Shown here in pieces: positions 47,196 through 54,586 of a DNA stretch of 64,000 nucleotides (the first letter of the stretch is position 1; each line of letters opens with the position of its first letter). The DNA is taken from the NCBI GenBank assembly GCA_051746205.1, contig JBNJEU010000003.1:1-64000 (forward strand). Reading direction: 5' to 3'. The translations under genes were made by a program, and so were the position numbers. The notes under the pieces are model-generated. The model had not been told where the DNA came from. It ran no database searches and was given only the letters and a program-made list of their open reading frames with translations. This DNA comes from Thiohalospira sp051746205 (GTDB taxonomy: Bacteria > Pseudomonadota > Gammaproteobacteria > Thiohalospirales > Thiohalospiraceae).

Positions 47196-48413
47196 ATGGC
47201 GGTAGGACTCGGCCCGTTGCCGACGCTGCATCCCGTCCCCGGCGTCTGTCTCGGGACCACCCGCGCGGGGATCCGCAAGCCGGACGAGCCGGATCTGGTG
47301 GTGATGGAACTTGCCGCCGGAACGGTCGCGACGGCGGTCTTCACCCGGAACGCCTTTTGCGCCGCCCCGGTGGTGGTCGCCCGTGAACATCTGGGGACTG
47401 CGTCGCCCCGGGCCCTGGTGATCAATACCGGCAATGCCAACGCCGGTACCGGCGAGGGCGGCCTGGCCGACGCCCGCGCGACCTGTGCGGCCCTGGCCGA
47501 GCAGATGGGATGCCGCCCCGAAGAGGTCCTGCCCTTCTCCACCGGCGTCATCGGTGAGTCGCTGCCCATGGAGCGGTTGCTGGCCGGACTGCCGCGGGCC
47601 GGTGCGGAGCTGCGCGAGGATGGCTGGGCGAGCGCCGCCGACGCCATCCGCACCACCGATACCGTTCCCAAGGGGGCCTCCGAGGTCCTGGCGGAAGGGG
47701 ATGGCGCCGTGCTCACCGGCATCGCCAAGGGCTCGGGCATGATCCGCCCCGACATGGCGACCATGCTCGCCTTTCTGGCCACCGACTGGGCGATCGCGCC
47801 GGAGGTGCTGGACACCGCCCTGCGGGCCGCAAACGCGGTGAGTTTCAATCGCATCACGGTGGACGGCGATACCTCCACCAACGACGCGGTGACCCTGATC
47901 AGCACCGGCCGGGCGGCGGCCGCGCCGTTGAACAGCACCGACGATACGCGCTACCCCGGCTTCCTCGCCGCGCTGACCCGCCAGTGCCGGACCCTGGCTC
48001 AGGCGGTGGTCCGTGACGGTGAGGGGGCCACGCGGTTCGTGCCCGTCACCGTGTCCGGCGGACGCGACGAGGCGGAGTGCCTGGAGGTGGCGTACACCAT
48101 CGCCCACTCCCCGCTGGTGAAGACCGCGCTGTTTGCCGGTGACCCCAACTGGGGCCGGATCCTGGCCGCGGTGGGTCGGGCCGGCGTGGCCGATCTGGAA
48201 CTGGCGGCGGTGACCATCCATCTCGGCTCGGTCTGCATCGTTCGCGACGGCGGGCGCGCCGCGGACTATACCGAGGATCGCGGCGGGGAGGTGATGGCCG
48301 CCGAGGAGATCCCGATCCACGTCGATCTGGCGCGCGGAACCGCCTCCGCCACGGTCTGGACCACGGACCTCTCCTACGACTATGTCCGGATCAACGCCGA
48401 ATACCGCAGTTGA
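47196..48413 (+). CDS. argJ: Glutamate N-acetyltransferase ArgJ
   Basis: Ornithine acetyltransferase that recycles the acetyl group in arginine synthesis; some members also make N-acetylglutamate. The 405-residue proprotein carries the self-cleavage site MATMLAFLATD with Thr189 as N-terminal nucleophile of the beta chain, plus NTGNANAGTGEGG and PFSTGVIGE near the oxyanion hole. The frame opens at 47025 inside secA; ATG 47196 matches the family start and lies 13 bases after secA. The 3' end overlaps the next gene by 32 bases. Confidence 0.96.
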   Translation: MAVGLGPLPTLHPVPGVCLGTTRAGIRKPDEPDLVVMELAAGTVATAVFTRNAFCAAPVVVAREHLGTASPRALVINTGNANAGTGEGGLADARATCAALAEQMGCRPEEVLPFSTGVIGESLPMERLLAGLPRAGAELREDGWASAADAIRTTDTVPKGASEVLAEGDGAVLTGIAKGSGMIRPDMATMLAFLATDWAIAPEVLDTALRAANAVSFNRITVDGDTSTNDAVTLISTGRAAAAPLNSTDDTRYPGFLAALTRQCRTLAQAVVRDGEGATRFVPVTVSGGRDEAECLEVAYTIAHSPLVKTALFAGDPNWGRILAAVGRAGVADLELAAVTIHLGSVCIVRDGGRAADYTEDRGGEVMAAEEIPIHVDLARGTASATVWTTDLSYDYVRINAEYRS

Positions 48414-49395
48414 CCCCGAGTTGACGGCGCCGCCCCGTGTCGCCGTCGGCATCCTCCAGGACTCCGAGGGGCGCGTGCTCGTCGCCCGCCGCCCCGAGGG
48501 GGTTCCCGCCGGGGGACTCTGGGAGTTCCCCGGCGGTAAGTGCGAGCCGGGCGAGTCGGTGGAGGCCGCCCTGGCACGGGAACTGATCGAGGAGGTCGGC
48601 GTGAGGCCCACCACCGTGGAACCCCTGCTGAACCAGCCGGCCCGCCACGGCGCGCCGCCGCTCCACTTCCGGCGCGTAACGGCCTGGCGCGGGACCCCGG
48701 GCGGCCGTGAAGGCCAGCCCACGGCCTGGGTGGCGCCCGACGAACTCGAAGGCTGGCCGATGCCCGCGGCCAATGCATCGGTGATCCGCGCCCTGCGCCT
48801 GCCGGCCTGCTATGTGATCACCCCCGTCCCGGATGGTGGGGTCGGAGTGGAGGGTGAGCGCTTCCTCGCAGTGCTCCAGAGCGTGGCGGCCGACGGCATG
48901 CTGGTGCAGCTTCGCGCCCCGGGTCTCGAGGCGGCCGCCTATCGCGCACTGGCCGTGGAAGCGCTGAGCCGGGTCCGTGCGGTGGGCGGCCGGCTGCTGC
49001 TCAACGCCGATCCGGAACTGGTCGTCGAGCTGGGGGCCGACGGGGTCCATCTGGACGGACGACGCCTGGCTCGACTCGAAGGCCGCCCCCTGGAACCGGA
49101 GTTCCTGGTCGGTGCCTCCTGCCACGGGCCGGAGGACCTCGCTCGGGCCGTGGAGCACGACCTCGATTTCGCTGTACTGAGCCCCGTTCACGCCACCGCC
49201 AGCCATCCGGAGGCGTCCCCGCTGGGCTGGGCCCGGTTTACCGAATGGGTCACCGCGACACCGTTGCCCGTCTATGCCCTTGGCGGCGTCGGCCCCGATG
49301 ACCTGGCTCGGGCGCGGGCCCACGGTGCTCGGGGCATCGCCGGGATCCGCGCCTTCTGGCCCACCTTCCCACCTGTCGACGGAGAGATCCCGTGA
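48382..49395 (+). CDS. Nudix hydrolase-ThiE/TenI-like fusion protein
   Basis: A 337-residue two-domain protein. Residues about 18-135 are a MutT-type Nudix domain with the box GKCEPGESVEAALARELIEE completed by VG, like the 8-oxo-dGTP pyrophosphatase MutT. Residues about 145-330 are a thiamine-phosphate-synthase-like TIM barrel (LLLNADPELVVELGADGVHL, SCHGPEDLARA, FAVLSPVHAT, YALGGVGPDDL). This fusion is known downstream of secA-argJ in gammaproteobacteria. What the ThiE-like part does is unknown. The exact start is uncertain: ATG 48382 overlaps argJ, and TTG 48421 or GTG 48439 are alternatives. Confidence 0.88.
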   Translation: MSGSTPNTAVDPELTAPPRVAVGILQDSEGRVLVARRPEGVPAGGLWEFPGGKCEPGESVEAALARELIEEVGVRPTTVEPLLNQPARHGAPPLHFRRVTAWRGTPGGREGQPTAWVAPDELEGWPMPAANASVIRALRLPACYVITPVPDGGVGVEGERFLAVLQSVAADGMLVQLRAPGLEAAAYRALAVEALSRVRAVGGRLLLNADPELVVELGADGVHLDGRRLARLEGRPLEPEFLVGASCHGPEDLARAVEHDLDFAVLSPVHATASHPEASPLGWARFTEWVTATPLPVYALGGVGPDDLARARAHGARGIAGIRAFWPTFPPVDGEIP

Positions 49396-49856
49396 ACACC
49401 ACGACCCTGCGCAACGCCGTTCTGGCCATCCTCCTCGGCATCGCCATCGGTGCCGGCTACATCCTGCTGGACCAGCGCGCGCCCGATCCGGAAGCCCGGG
49501 CCGACGTCGCGGTAACCGATTGCCGACCGACCCCGGGACCGTGCGCTGCCGAGGTGCACGGCGGCCGAGTCCGGCTGAGCATGGCGGAGAACATCCGGGA
49601 ACTCGACCAGTTCCCGCTGGAGGTGGCCGTCGACGGCTTTACCGGGGTGGAGCGCGTCGTGGTCCGCTTCGACATGGCGGGCATGGACATGGGGCTGAAT
49701 CGCTATCGGCTGGAGTCCGACGACCGGGGGAACTGGCGGGGCGAGGCGATGCTCCCGGTCTGCACCGCGGATCGGGTGGACTGGTGGGCGACCGTGGCGG
49801 TGGAACACGCCGGTGGGGTGACGCGAGCCGCCTTCCTCTTCCATACCACCGAGTAG
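49392..49856 (+). CDS. Membrane-anchored YtkA/FixH-like protein
   Basis: A 154-residue protein with an N-terminal anchor (about 8-26) and a periplasmic Ig-like domain. The segment VVVRFDMAGMDMGLNRYRLE, with a Met-x-x-Met-x-Met pattern, followed by GNWRGEAMLPVCTADRVDWW, resembles YtkA/FixH-type domains found in proteins handling copper or other metals. This is a family-level guess from pattern only. It overlaps the Nudix-ThiE stop (ATGA) and ends 26 bases from convergent yacG. The metal-efflux island starts 1.9 kb further on, so a functional link is conceivable but not shown. Confidence 0.6.
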   Translation: MNTTTLRNAVLAILLGIAIGAGYILLDQRAPDPEARADVAVTDCRPTPGPCAAEVHGGRVRLSMAENIRELDQFPLEVAVDGFTGVERVVVRFDMAGMDMGLNRYRLESDDRGNWRGEAMLPVCTADRVDWWATVAVEHAGGVTRAAFLFHTTE

Positions 49857-49882
49857 AGTCGGCGGATCGCTCCGGCGGTCGC

Positions 49883-50101
49883 CTAGAGCGGTCCTCCGCC
49901 GCCTTCCCCCCGGTCGGGATCAACGTCGTCCCCCGACTCCGGGAACGTCGCCGGCTCACCCGGGATATGGTGGCGGCCATCGGCCCAGGCGCCGAGGTCC
50001 AGCAGGCGGCAGCGTTCGCTGCAGAAGGGACGGTCCGGATTGTCCGGGGCGAAGATGGTCTCCTTGCCGCAGGTGGGACAGGCAACGACGGGTGTGCTCA
50101 T
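49883..50101 (-). CDS. yacG: DNA gyrase inhibitor / zinc protein YacG
   Basis: A 72-residue zinc-binding protein; E. coli YacG binds GyrB and inhibits DNA gyrase. Zinc ligands are Cys8 and Cys11 (CPTCG) and Cys27 and Cys31 (FCSERC), followed by the conserved LLDLGAWADGRHHIPGEP. The C-terminal tail is acidic and Gly-rich. Its start overlaps the coaE stop, the usual coaE-yacG pairing. Confidence 0.95.
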   Translation of the reverse strand: MSTPVVACPTCGKETIFAPDNPDRPFCSERCRLLDLGAWADGRHHIPGEPATFPESGDDVDPDRGEGGGGPL

Positions 50102-50748
50102 GGGATCTCTCCTGTGTCTTCCGGGGCCAGCCGCCGGTAGCGGCGGTCGAGTTCCGCCACGTGCCGGGCCAGGGTGTCGAGGTCGGTTCGGGTGTCGATG
50201 ACGTCGTCGGCGGCGGCCAGACGGGACTCGCGGTCGACCTGGGCGGCGAGGATGGCTTCCACCTCCTCGCGGCTGATCTGGTCGCGCGCCATGGTTCTGC
50301 GGATCTGGTCCTCCGGCGCGGCGTCGGCCACCAGGATACGGTGGATGCTCGCCTGCCAGCCCTTCTCCAGCAGCAGCGGGATCACCAGCAGCAGATAGGG
50401 GCCGTCGGCCTCGGCACTGGCGGCGTCCACCGCCGCGCGGATGCGCGGATGGAGCAGGGCCTCGAGTTCAGCGCGGGCCCTGTCGTCCCGGAAGACCCGC
50501 CGACGCAGGGCGGCGCGATCCAGACTACCGTCGTCGGCGAGGACATCCGGGCCGAAACGGGCGGCCACGTCCGCCAGCCCGGGAGTGCCGGGAGCGACCA
50601 CGTCGCGGGCGACCCGGTCGGTGTCGATCACCGGTACGCCGTGCTCGGCGAAGAGGTCGGCGACGGTGGACTTGCCGCTGCCGATCCCGCCGGTGAGACC
50701 GACTCGCCAGGGGCCGGGCAGGCGGGCGCGCGGCTTCTCAGAGGCCAT
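50098..50748 (-). CDS. coaE: Dephospho-CoA kinase
   Basis: Final enzyme of coenzyme A synthesis, phosphorylating the ribose 3'-hydroxyl. The 216-residue protein has the P-loop VGLTGGIGSGKSTVADLFAE, DTDRVARDVVAPG, and LLVIPLLLEKGWQ with the substrate-binding region. The frame opens at 50817, but ATG 50748, 11 bases inside the end of pilD, fits the family. The order pilD-coaE-yacG is the conserved end of the pseudomonad pilABCD cluster. Confidence 0.95.
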   Translation of the reverse strand: MASEKPRARLPGPWRVGLTGGIGSGKSTVADLFAEHGVPVIDTDRVARDVVAPGTPGLADVAARFGPDVLADDGSLDRAALRRRVFRDDRARAELEALLHPRIRAAVDAASAEADGPYLLLVIPLLLEKGWQASIHRILVADAAPEDQIRRTMARDQISREEVEAILAAQVDRESRLAAADDVIDTRTDLDTLARHVAELDRRYRRLAPEDTGEIP

Positions 50749-51589
50749 GGAGAACCCCCTGAAGCCGTTCCCCCCAGAGCAGGGCGAGCCAGCCCCCCAG
50801 GGCCAGATAGGGACCAAAGGGGATGGCGGTCTGGCGATGGTGGCCGCCGGCGAGCAGAGCGAGGCCCACCAGCGCGGCGGGCACGGCGGCCAGCAGGATT
50901 ACCAGCGGCAGCAGCTGCCAGCCCGCCCAGGCGCCGATGACGGCGAGGAGCTTGAGATCGCCGCCGCCCATGCCGACCCGTCCGCGAGAGACGCGGTAGC
51001 CGTGGGCCACCAGCCACAGGACCCCATAGCCGGCCGCAGCGCCGAGGATGGCATCCACGGGGGCGGGGCCGAACCCGGCGGCGGCGAGCAGTAGTCCGGC
51101 CCAGAGGGCCGGCAGGGTGAGCGCGTCGGGCAGCAGTTGTTCGCGCAGGTCGATGACGGCCAGGGCGAGGAGGGTCCAGGCCAGCGCGGTCACCGCCACC
51201 GCCTCGACACCGGGGCCGAGTACCGCGACGGTGGCCATCGCCAGCAGCGCCGCGCCGATCTCCACCAGCGGGTACTGACCGGCGATGGCCCCGCCGCAAT
51301 GGCGGCAGCGGCCGCGCAGCAGCAGAAAGCTCACCACCGGGATGTTCTCGTACCAGCTCAGACCGTGGCCGCAGCGGGGGCAGTGGGACGGCGGGTGGGC
51401 GATCCCGGGCGGCGCGTCTTCGGCAACCGGTGGCGTGCCCTCCGGCTCCAGCCATTCGCGACACTCCCGCTCCATGCGGTGCCCGAGCCACGGGGGCAGC
51501 CGCAGGATGACCACGTTGAGGAAGCTGCCCACCAGCAGGCCGGCGAGGCCGGCGAACAGATAGAGGGCGGATTCGGGTAGTGCGCTCAT
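50738..51589 (-). CDS. pilD: Type IV prepilin peptidase and N-methylase PilD
   Basis: Inner-membrane aspartic protease that cleaves prepilins before Phe+1 and methylates them. The 283-residue protein has the N-terminal GLLVGSFLNVVILRLP, a cytoplasmic zinc motif with Cys70, Cys73, Cys95 and Cys98, and the catalytic aspartates in ALAVIDLREQLLPD and MGGGDLKLLAVIG. It should process the two pilins encoded at 61.8-62.6 kb, but is separated from pilC by the plus-strand metal-efflux island. Confidence 0.96.
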   Translation of the reverse strand: MSALPESALYLFAGLAGLLVGSFLNVVILRLPPWLGHRMERECREWLEPEGTPPVAEDAPPGIAHPPSHCPRCGHGLSWYENIPVVSFLLLRGRCRHCGGAIAGQYPLVEIGAALLAMATVAVLGPGVEAVAVTALAWTLLALAVIDLREQLLPDALTLPALWAGLLLAAAGFGPAPVDAILGAAAGYGVLWLVAHGYRVSRGRVGMGGGDLKLLAVIGAWAGWQLLPLVILLAAVPAALVGLALLAGGHHRQTAIPFGPYLALGGWLALLWGERLQGVLHGL

Positions 51590-51673
51590 GGGGCTGTCTC
51601 GTATCCGATGGGGTGGTCATGTAACGCGAGCCGGGCGGTCGGTGCAAGTCCCGAGCGTTTTCGGGGGTGGTGC

Positions 51674-51711
51674 AAAACCGATTGACGGTCGGTTTTTTGT
51701 CGACGTATAGT
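51674..51711 (+). promoter_or_regulatory. Promoter with overlapping palindromic operator, metal-efflux operon
   Basis: TTGACG (51682-51687), an 18-bp spacer and TATAGT (51706-51711) form a clear sigma-70 promoter 32 bases before the BlaI-type gene. A perfect inverted repeat, AAAACCGA (51674-51681) and TCGGTTTT (51689-51696), is centred on the -35 box, so a bound dimer would block RNA polymerase. A second palindrome, GTCGAC, lies at 51699-51704 in the spacer. This is the likely autoregulatory operator of the repressor. Confidence 0.75.
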
Positions 51712-51742
51712 GCCGCCATCCCGTACCCGATGGAACGCGCCC

Positions 51743-52135
51743 ATGCCCTCCCCGTTTCCCTCCCCGAACCTGGGTGAACTCGAGATCGCCGTCATGGACC
51801 ATGTCTGGGCGACCGGCGAGGTCACGGCCAAGGCAGCCCACGAGGCTCTCGGGGAGGAACGCGGCATCACTCTCAATACCGTGCAGTCGACTCTGGAACG
51901 GCTCCATCGCAAGCAGCTGCTGAAACGGGCCAAGCGCAGTCATGCCTATGCCTACAGCGCCCGGGTCACGCGCGAGGAATTGGTTGGCGGGCTGTTCAAC
52001 GAGGTGCTGGCCCGCTTCGGGGGCGATCCCGATACCTCCATGGCGGCCTTCGTCGATGCCGCCGAACGGCTTTCCGACGACGTCCTCGAGGCCCTCGAGG
52101 CGGAATTGCGCAACCGCCGGGGTGGCGGTCAATGA
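51743..52135 (+). CDS. BlaI/MecI/CopY-family transcriptional repressor
   Basis: A 130-residue winged-helix repressor. The DNA-binding part reads LGELEIAVMDHVWATGEVTA, KAAHEALGEERGITLNTVQS, TLERLHRKQLLKRAKRSHAY, matching BlaI/MecI (recognition helix with LNTVQSTLERL). The C-terminal helices (VGGLFNEVLARFGG onward) form the dimerisation region, and the family is inactivated by cleavage there. ATG 51743 was chosen because the upstream in-frame GTG at 51710 lies inside the -10 box. It is overlapped by the M56 protease gene (ATGA), the usual blaI-blaR1 pairing, and heads the metal-efflux operon. Confidence 0.92.
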   Translation: MPSPFPSPNLGELEIAVMDHVWATGEVTAKAAHEALGEERGITLNTVQSTLERLHRKQLLKRAKRSHAYAYSARVTREELVGGLFNEVLARFGGDPDTSMAAFVDAAERLSDDVLEALEAELRNRRGGGQ

Positions 52136-53094
52136 CGGCCTGGCTGGATCTCCTCTGGCTGCTGCTGGTGGTGGCCCTGGCGAGCTGGGCCGTGGCGGTG
52201 GTCGGTCTGTCACTGGTGGGCGGTTCGGCCCTGCGTCCGCAGCTGCCCCCGGGACCGAGGGCGCGCCGTGCCGTGCTCCTGGCGCTGCTGCCGTGGTTGG
52301 TGCCGATCACTGTGGTGGGTGCCCTGGCGGTGGTCGCCGCCTCGAAGCCCGCCGGTCTGACCAGCGACCACTGCCTGATCCACGGCACGGGCCACCCCCA
52401 CATCTGCTTCGAACATCTCCCCGCCATCGGACTGGGGCCGACCCATGCCGCAGGGGCCGCTGTGCTGCTCCTGGCCGTGTTGTTGCCCGCCCTGCGCCTG
52501 CTGCTGAGGGAGTGGCAGCTGGCGACGCGCATCGATGCGCTGCGCCGGCTGGCGGTGGGGTGGCGCCGGCTGCGGATCGTGTCGTCGGCCGAACCCATCG
52601 CTCTGGCGGTGGGTGGACGGGACAGTACCGTGCTGCTCTCCCGGGGGCTGCTGGACCGGCTGGACCCGAGGGAGCGGCGCATCGTGCTCGGCCACGAACT
52701 GGCCCACCTGCGTCAGGGGGACCCGGTGCGCCACCGCCTGTTCGAATGGCTTCTGCTGCTTCAGCCCGGGTGGACCGGGCGGCCACTCAGGCGCCACTGG
52801 CGACAGGCCCGCGAGGAGCTGGCCGATGATCGGGTGGCCCGGGAATACGGTGCCGAGGCCGTGGCGGGGGTCCTGCTGAAGGTGATCCGCATGGGACGTT
52901 CGGCGGAGGCCGCCGGGCCGGCCTTTGTCGGCCCGGAGCCCCGACGGCGCGTGGCGCGACTGATCCACACCGATGAACCGATGACCCGCCCTCTGTTCGA
53001 ATGGGGGTACGCGGCCCTGCTGCTGTTGACCGGGGTCACGGCCGCGATCGCCCACCATTCGCTGGAGACGGCGCTTGGATGGGTGATCGGATGA
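52132..53094 (+). CDS. M56 (BlaR1-like) membrane metalloprotease with His/Cys-rich sensor loop
   Basis: A 320-residue protein. Predicted helices lie at about 8-30, 47-70, 107-126 and 290-309. The zinc-protease domain between the third and fourth helices is cytoplasmic in BlaR1 topology and has HELAH at 188-192, with acidic ligand candidates in REELADDRVA at 227-236. The protein stops after the fourth helix, so the penicillin-binding sensor of BlaR1 is missing. The periplasmic loop between helices two and three (71-106) holds His80, Cys81, His84, His88, His90, Cys92, His95 and His105. I infer a metal-responsive antirepressor that cleaves the BlaI-type protein encoded just upstream. Confidence 0.88.
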   Translation: MTAWLDLLWLLLVVALASWAVAVVGLSLVGGSALRPQLPPGPRARRAVLLALLPWLVPITVVGALAVVAASKPAGLTSDHCLIHGTGHPHICFEHLPAIGLGPTHAAGAAVLLLAVLLPALRLLLREWQLATRIDALRRLAVGWRRLRIVSSAEPIALAVGGRDSTVLLSRGLLDRLDPRERRIVLGHELAHLRQGDPVRHRLFEWLLLLQPGWTGRPLRRHWRQAREELADDRVAREYGAEAVAGVLLKVIRMGRSAEAAGPAFVGPEPRRRVARLIHTDEPMTRPLFEWGYAALLLLTGVTAAIAHHSLETALGWVIG

Positions 53095-54287
53095 GATGGC
53101 CCCTGATCGGTCTGGGTCTGCTGCTGTTCGGCGGGGTCGCAGAGGGACAACCGCTGACCGAAGACGAAGCGGTGGAGAGCGGCCTGGACCGGCCCGAGGT
53201 GCGCGCGATGCTGGAGGGACGGCTCGACGCGGCGGCGGGGGAGGCGCGCGCCGCCGGTCGCTGGAGCAATCCGGAACTGGAATACGGCCGGGACGCGTTG
53301 AGCCGGTCCGACGGCGAGCACCGCGAGCAGAGCCTGTGGCTGCGCCAGCGCATCAACATCGTTGGCGTCCCCGGCCTCCAGCGGCAAGCCGGGGAGCGGC
53401 GGCAGTCGGCCGAGGCCGCGCGGGTCGAGCAGACGCGCGCCGGACTCCGGGCCACCATCCGCACCCGGTTCCATGAGGCGCTGGCGGCGGAGGCGAGGGC
53501 GAAGGCCCTGGCGGACTGGCAGGAGCGGCTGGCGGAGCTGAGCCGGGCGGTGGCCCGGCGGGTCGAGGCGGGTGATGCCTCGCGCTATGACCGGCTCCGG
53601 CTGGAACGGGAGCTGGCCCGTCTGCGGGGGCGGCGCCTGGAGGCCGATGCCGCGTCGGCATCGGCTCGCGACCATCTCTTTACCCTGATCGGGAGTGAAC
53701 CGCGCCCCCTGACGGGAGAACTGCTCCCCCCCGCCCTCGAGCCCGTTCGCCCGGAAGCGATACCGGCCGATCCCGAGGCCCGGGCGCTGGCCGCGGAGGC
53801 CGAAGCCGCGACCATGGAGGCGCGCGCCGCGTCCCGTGGCGGCTGGCCGGAACTGACCATCGGCGTTGGCCGACGCGAGGTGGATGAGCCGGGATTCAGC
53901 GGCGGCGGGGGTCAGCTCAGTCTGGGGGTCGATCTTCCCCTGTTCGATCGGGGCGCCGCCCGGGCCGACGCCGAGCAGGCCCGCGCCCGCCGGCTGCGCG
54001 GCAGGAGCGAGCGCCGGGCGGCCGAGCACCGGGCCCGGGTCCGGGAGGCGCGGCGAACGGCACGGGCCCAGCGGGACGCGGCCACCCACCTGCTCGAGGC
54101 CACGGAGCCGGATGAATCACTGGCGACCATGGCCGAGGCGGCCTACAGCGAGGGCGCGATGGCCGTCACCGAATTGATCGAGGCCCACAACGCCGAGCTG
54201 TCCACCCGGCTGGAGAGCATTTCACGTTCACTCGCGGCCCGCAGGGCCCACATTCAACTCCACCAACTGATCGGAGACGCCCCATGA
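53091..54287 (+). CDS. TolC-family outer-membrane factor of metal-efflux RND system
   Basis: A 398-residue outer-membrane channel subunit, CusC/CzcC-like. It starts with a signal peptide (RWPLIGLGLLLFGGVAEGQP) and then shows two OEP repeats with long coiled coils rich in Ala, Arg and Glu (for example GLQRQAGERRQSAEAARVEQ), and GGGGQLSLGVDLPLFDRG, a typical OMF stretch. It gives the outer-membrane exit for the pump encoded downstream. ATG 53091 overlaps the M56 gene stop; the frame opens at 53001. Its stop overlaps the His-rich lipoprotein gene. Confidence 0.88.
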   Translation: MRWPLIGLGLLLFGGVAEGQPLTEDEAVESGLDRPEVRAMLEGRLDAAAGEARAAGRWSNPELEYGRDALSRSDGEHREQSLWLRQRINIVGVPGLQRQAGERRQSAEAARVEQTRAGLRATIRTRFHEALAAEARAKALADWQERLAELSRAVARRVEAGDASRYDRLRLERELARLRGRRLEADAASASARDHLFTLIGSEPRPLTGELLPPALEPVRPEAIPADPEARALAAEAEAATMEARAASRGGWPELTIGVGRREVDEPGFSGGGGQLSLGVDLPLFDRGAARADAEQARARRLRGRSERRAAEHRARVREARRTARAQRDAATHLLEATEPDESLATMAEAAYSEGAMAVTELIEAHNAELSTRLESISRSLAARRAHIQLHQLIGDAP

Positions 54288-54586
54288 GCCCACGGACTGT
54301 TCTGATGCTGTCCCTGTTGTCCCTGTTCACGCTGGCCGGCTGTGAAGGGGGTTCGGACCATGCCCACGACGCCGATGGCAACCATGTCGATGAAGGCGCG
54401 GCAAGCTCCGGACACGACCACGGCGATGGCGAACACGAGCACGCGGATGACGGCGCCGACCATGCGCACGACCAGCCCGAGACCGAGGCGTACTACGGCG
54501 AGGAGGGCGATGCCGGTGACCATCACGAGGACCGCGACGGGGACCACGACCACGACCACGATGACGACGATGCCCACGACCACTAG
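54284..54586 (+). CDS. His/Asp-rich lipoprotein, probable periplasmic metal binder
   Basis: A 100-residue protein with a signal peptide and lipobox LAGC (Cys20), followed by about 80 residues made almost wholly of His, Asp, Glu, Gly and Ala. About 16 histidines occur, mostly in HDH, HEH and DHAH runs, ending in GDHDHDHDDDDAHDH. No folded domain is recognisable. Such sequences chelate divalent metals, so a periplasmic metal buffer feeding the efflux adaptor is a reasonable inference. The start overlaps the OMF gene stop, and its last 17 bases overlap the adaptor gene in another frame. Confidence 0.75.
   Translation: MSPRTVLMLSLLSLFTLAGCEGGSDHAHDADGNHVDEGAASSGHDHGDGEHEHADDGADHAHDQPETEAYYGEEGDAGDHHEDRDGDHDHDHDDDDAHDH

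Noticed and set aside
54342..54569. Upstream extension of the adaptor frame through the His-rich lipoprotein gene
   Set aside because: It reads Thr/Met/Arg-rich repeats from the out-of-phase His/Asp repeat; the lipobox-containing signal peptide starts only after 54561.
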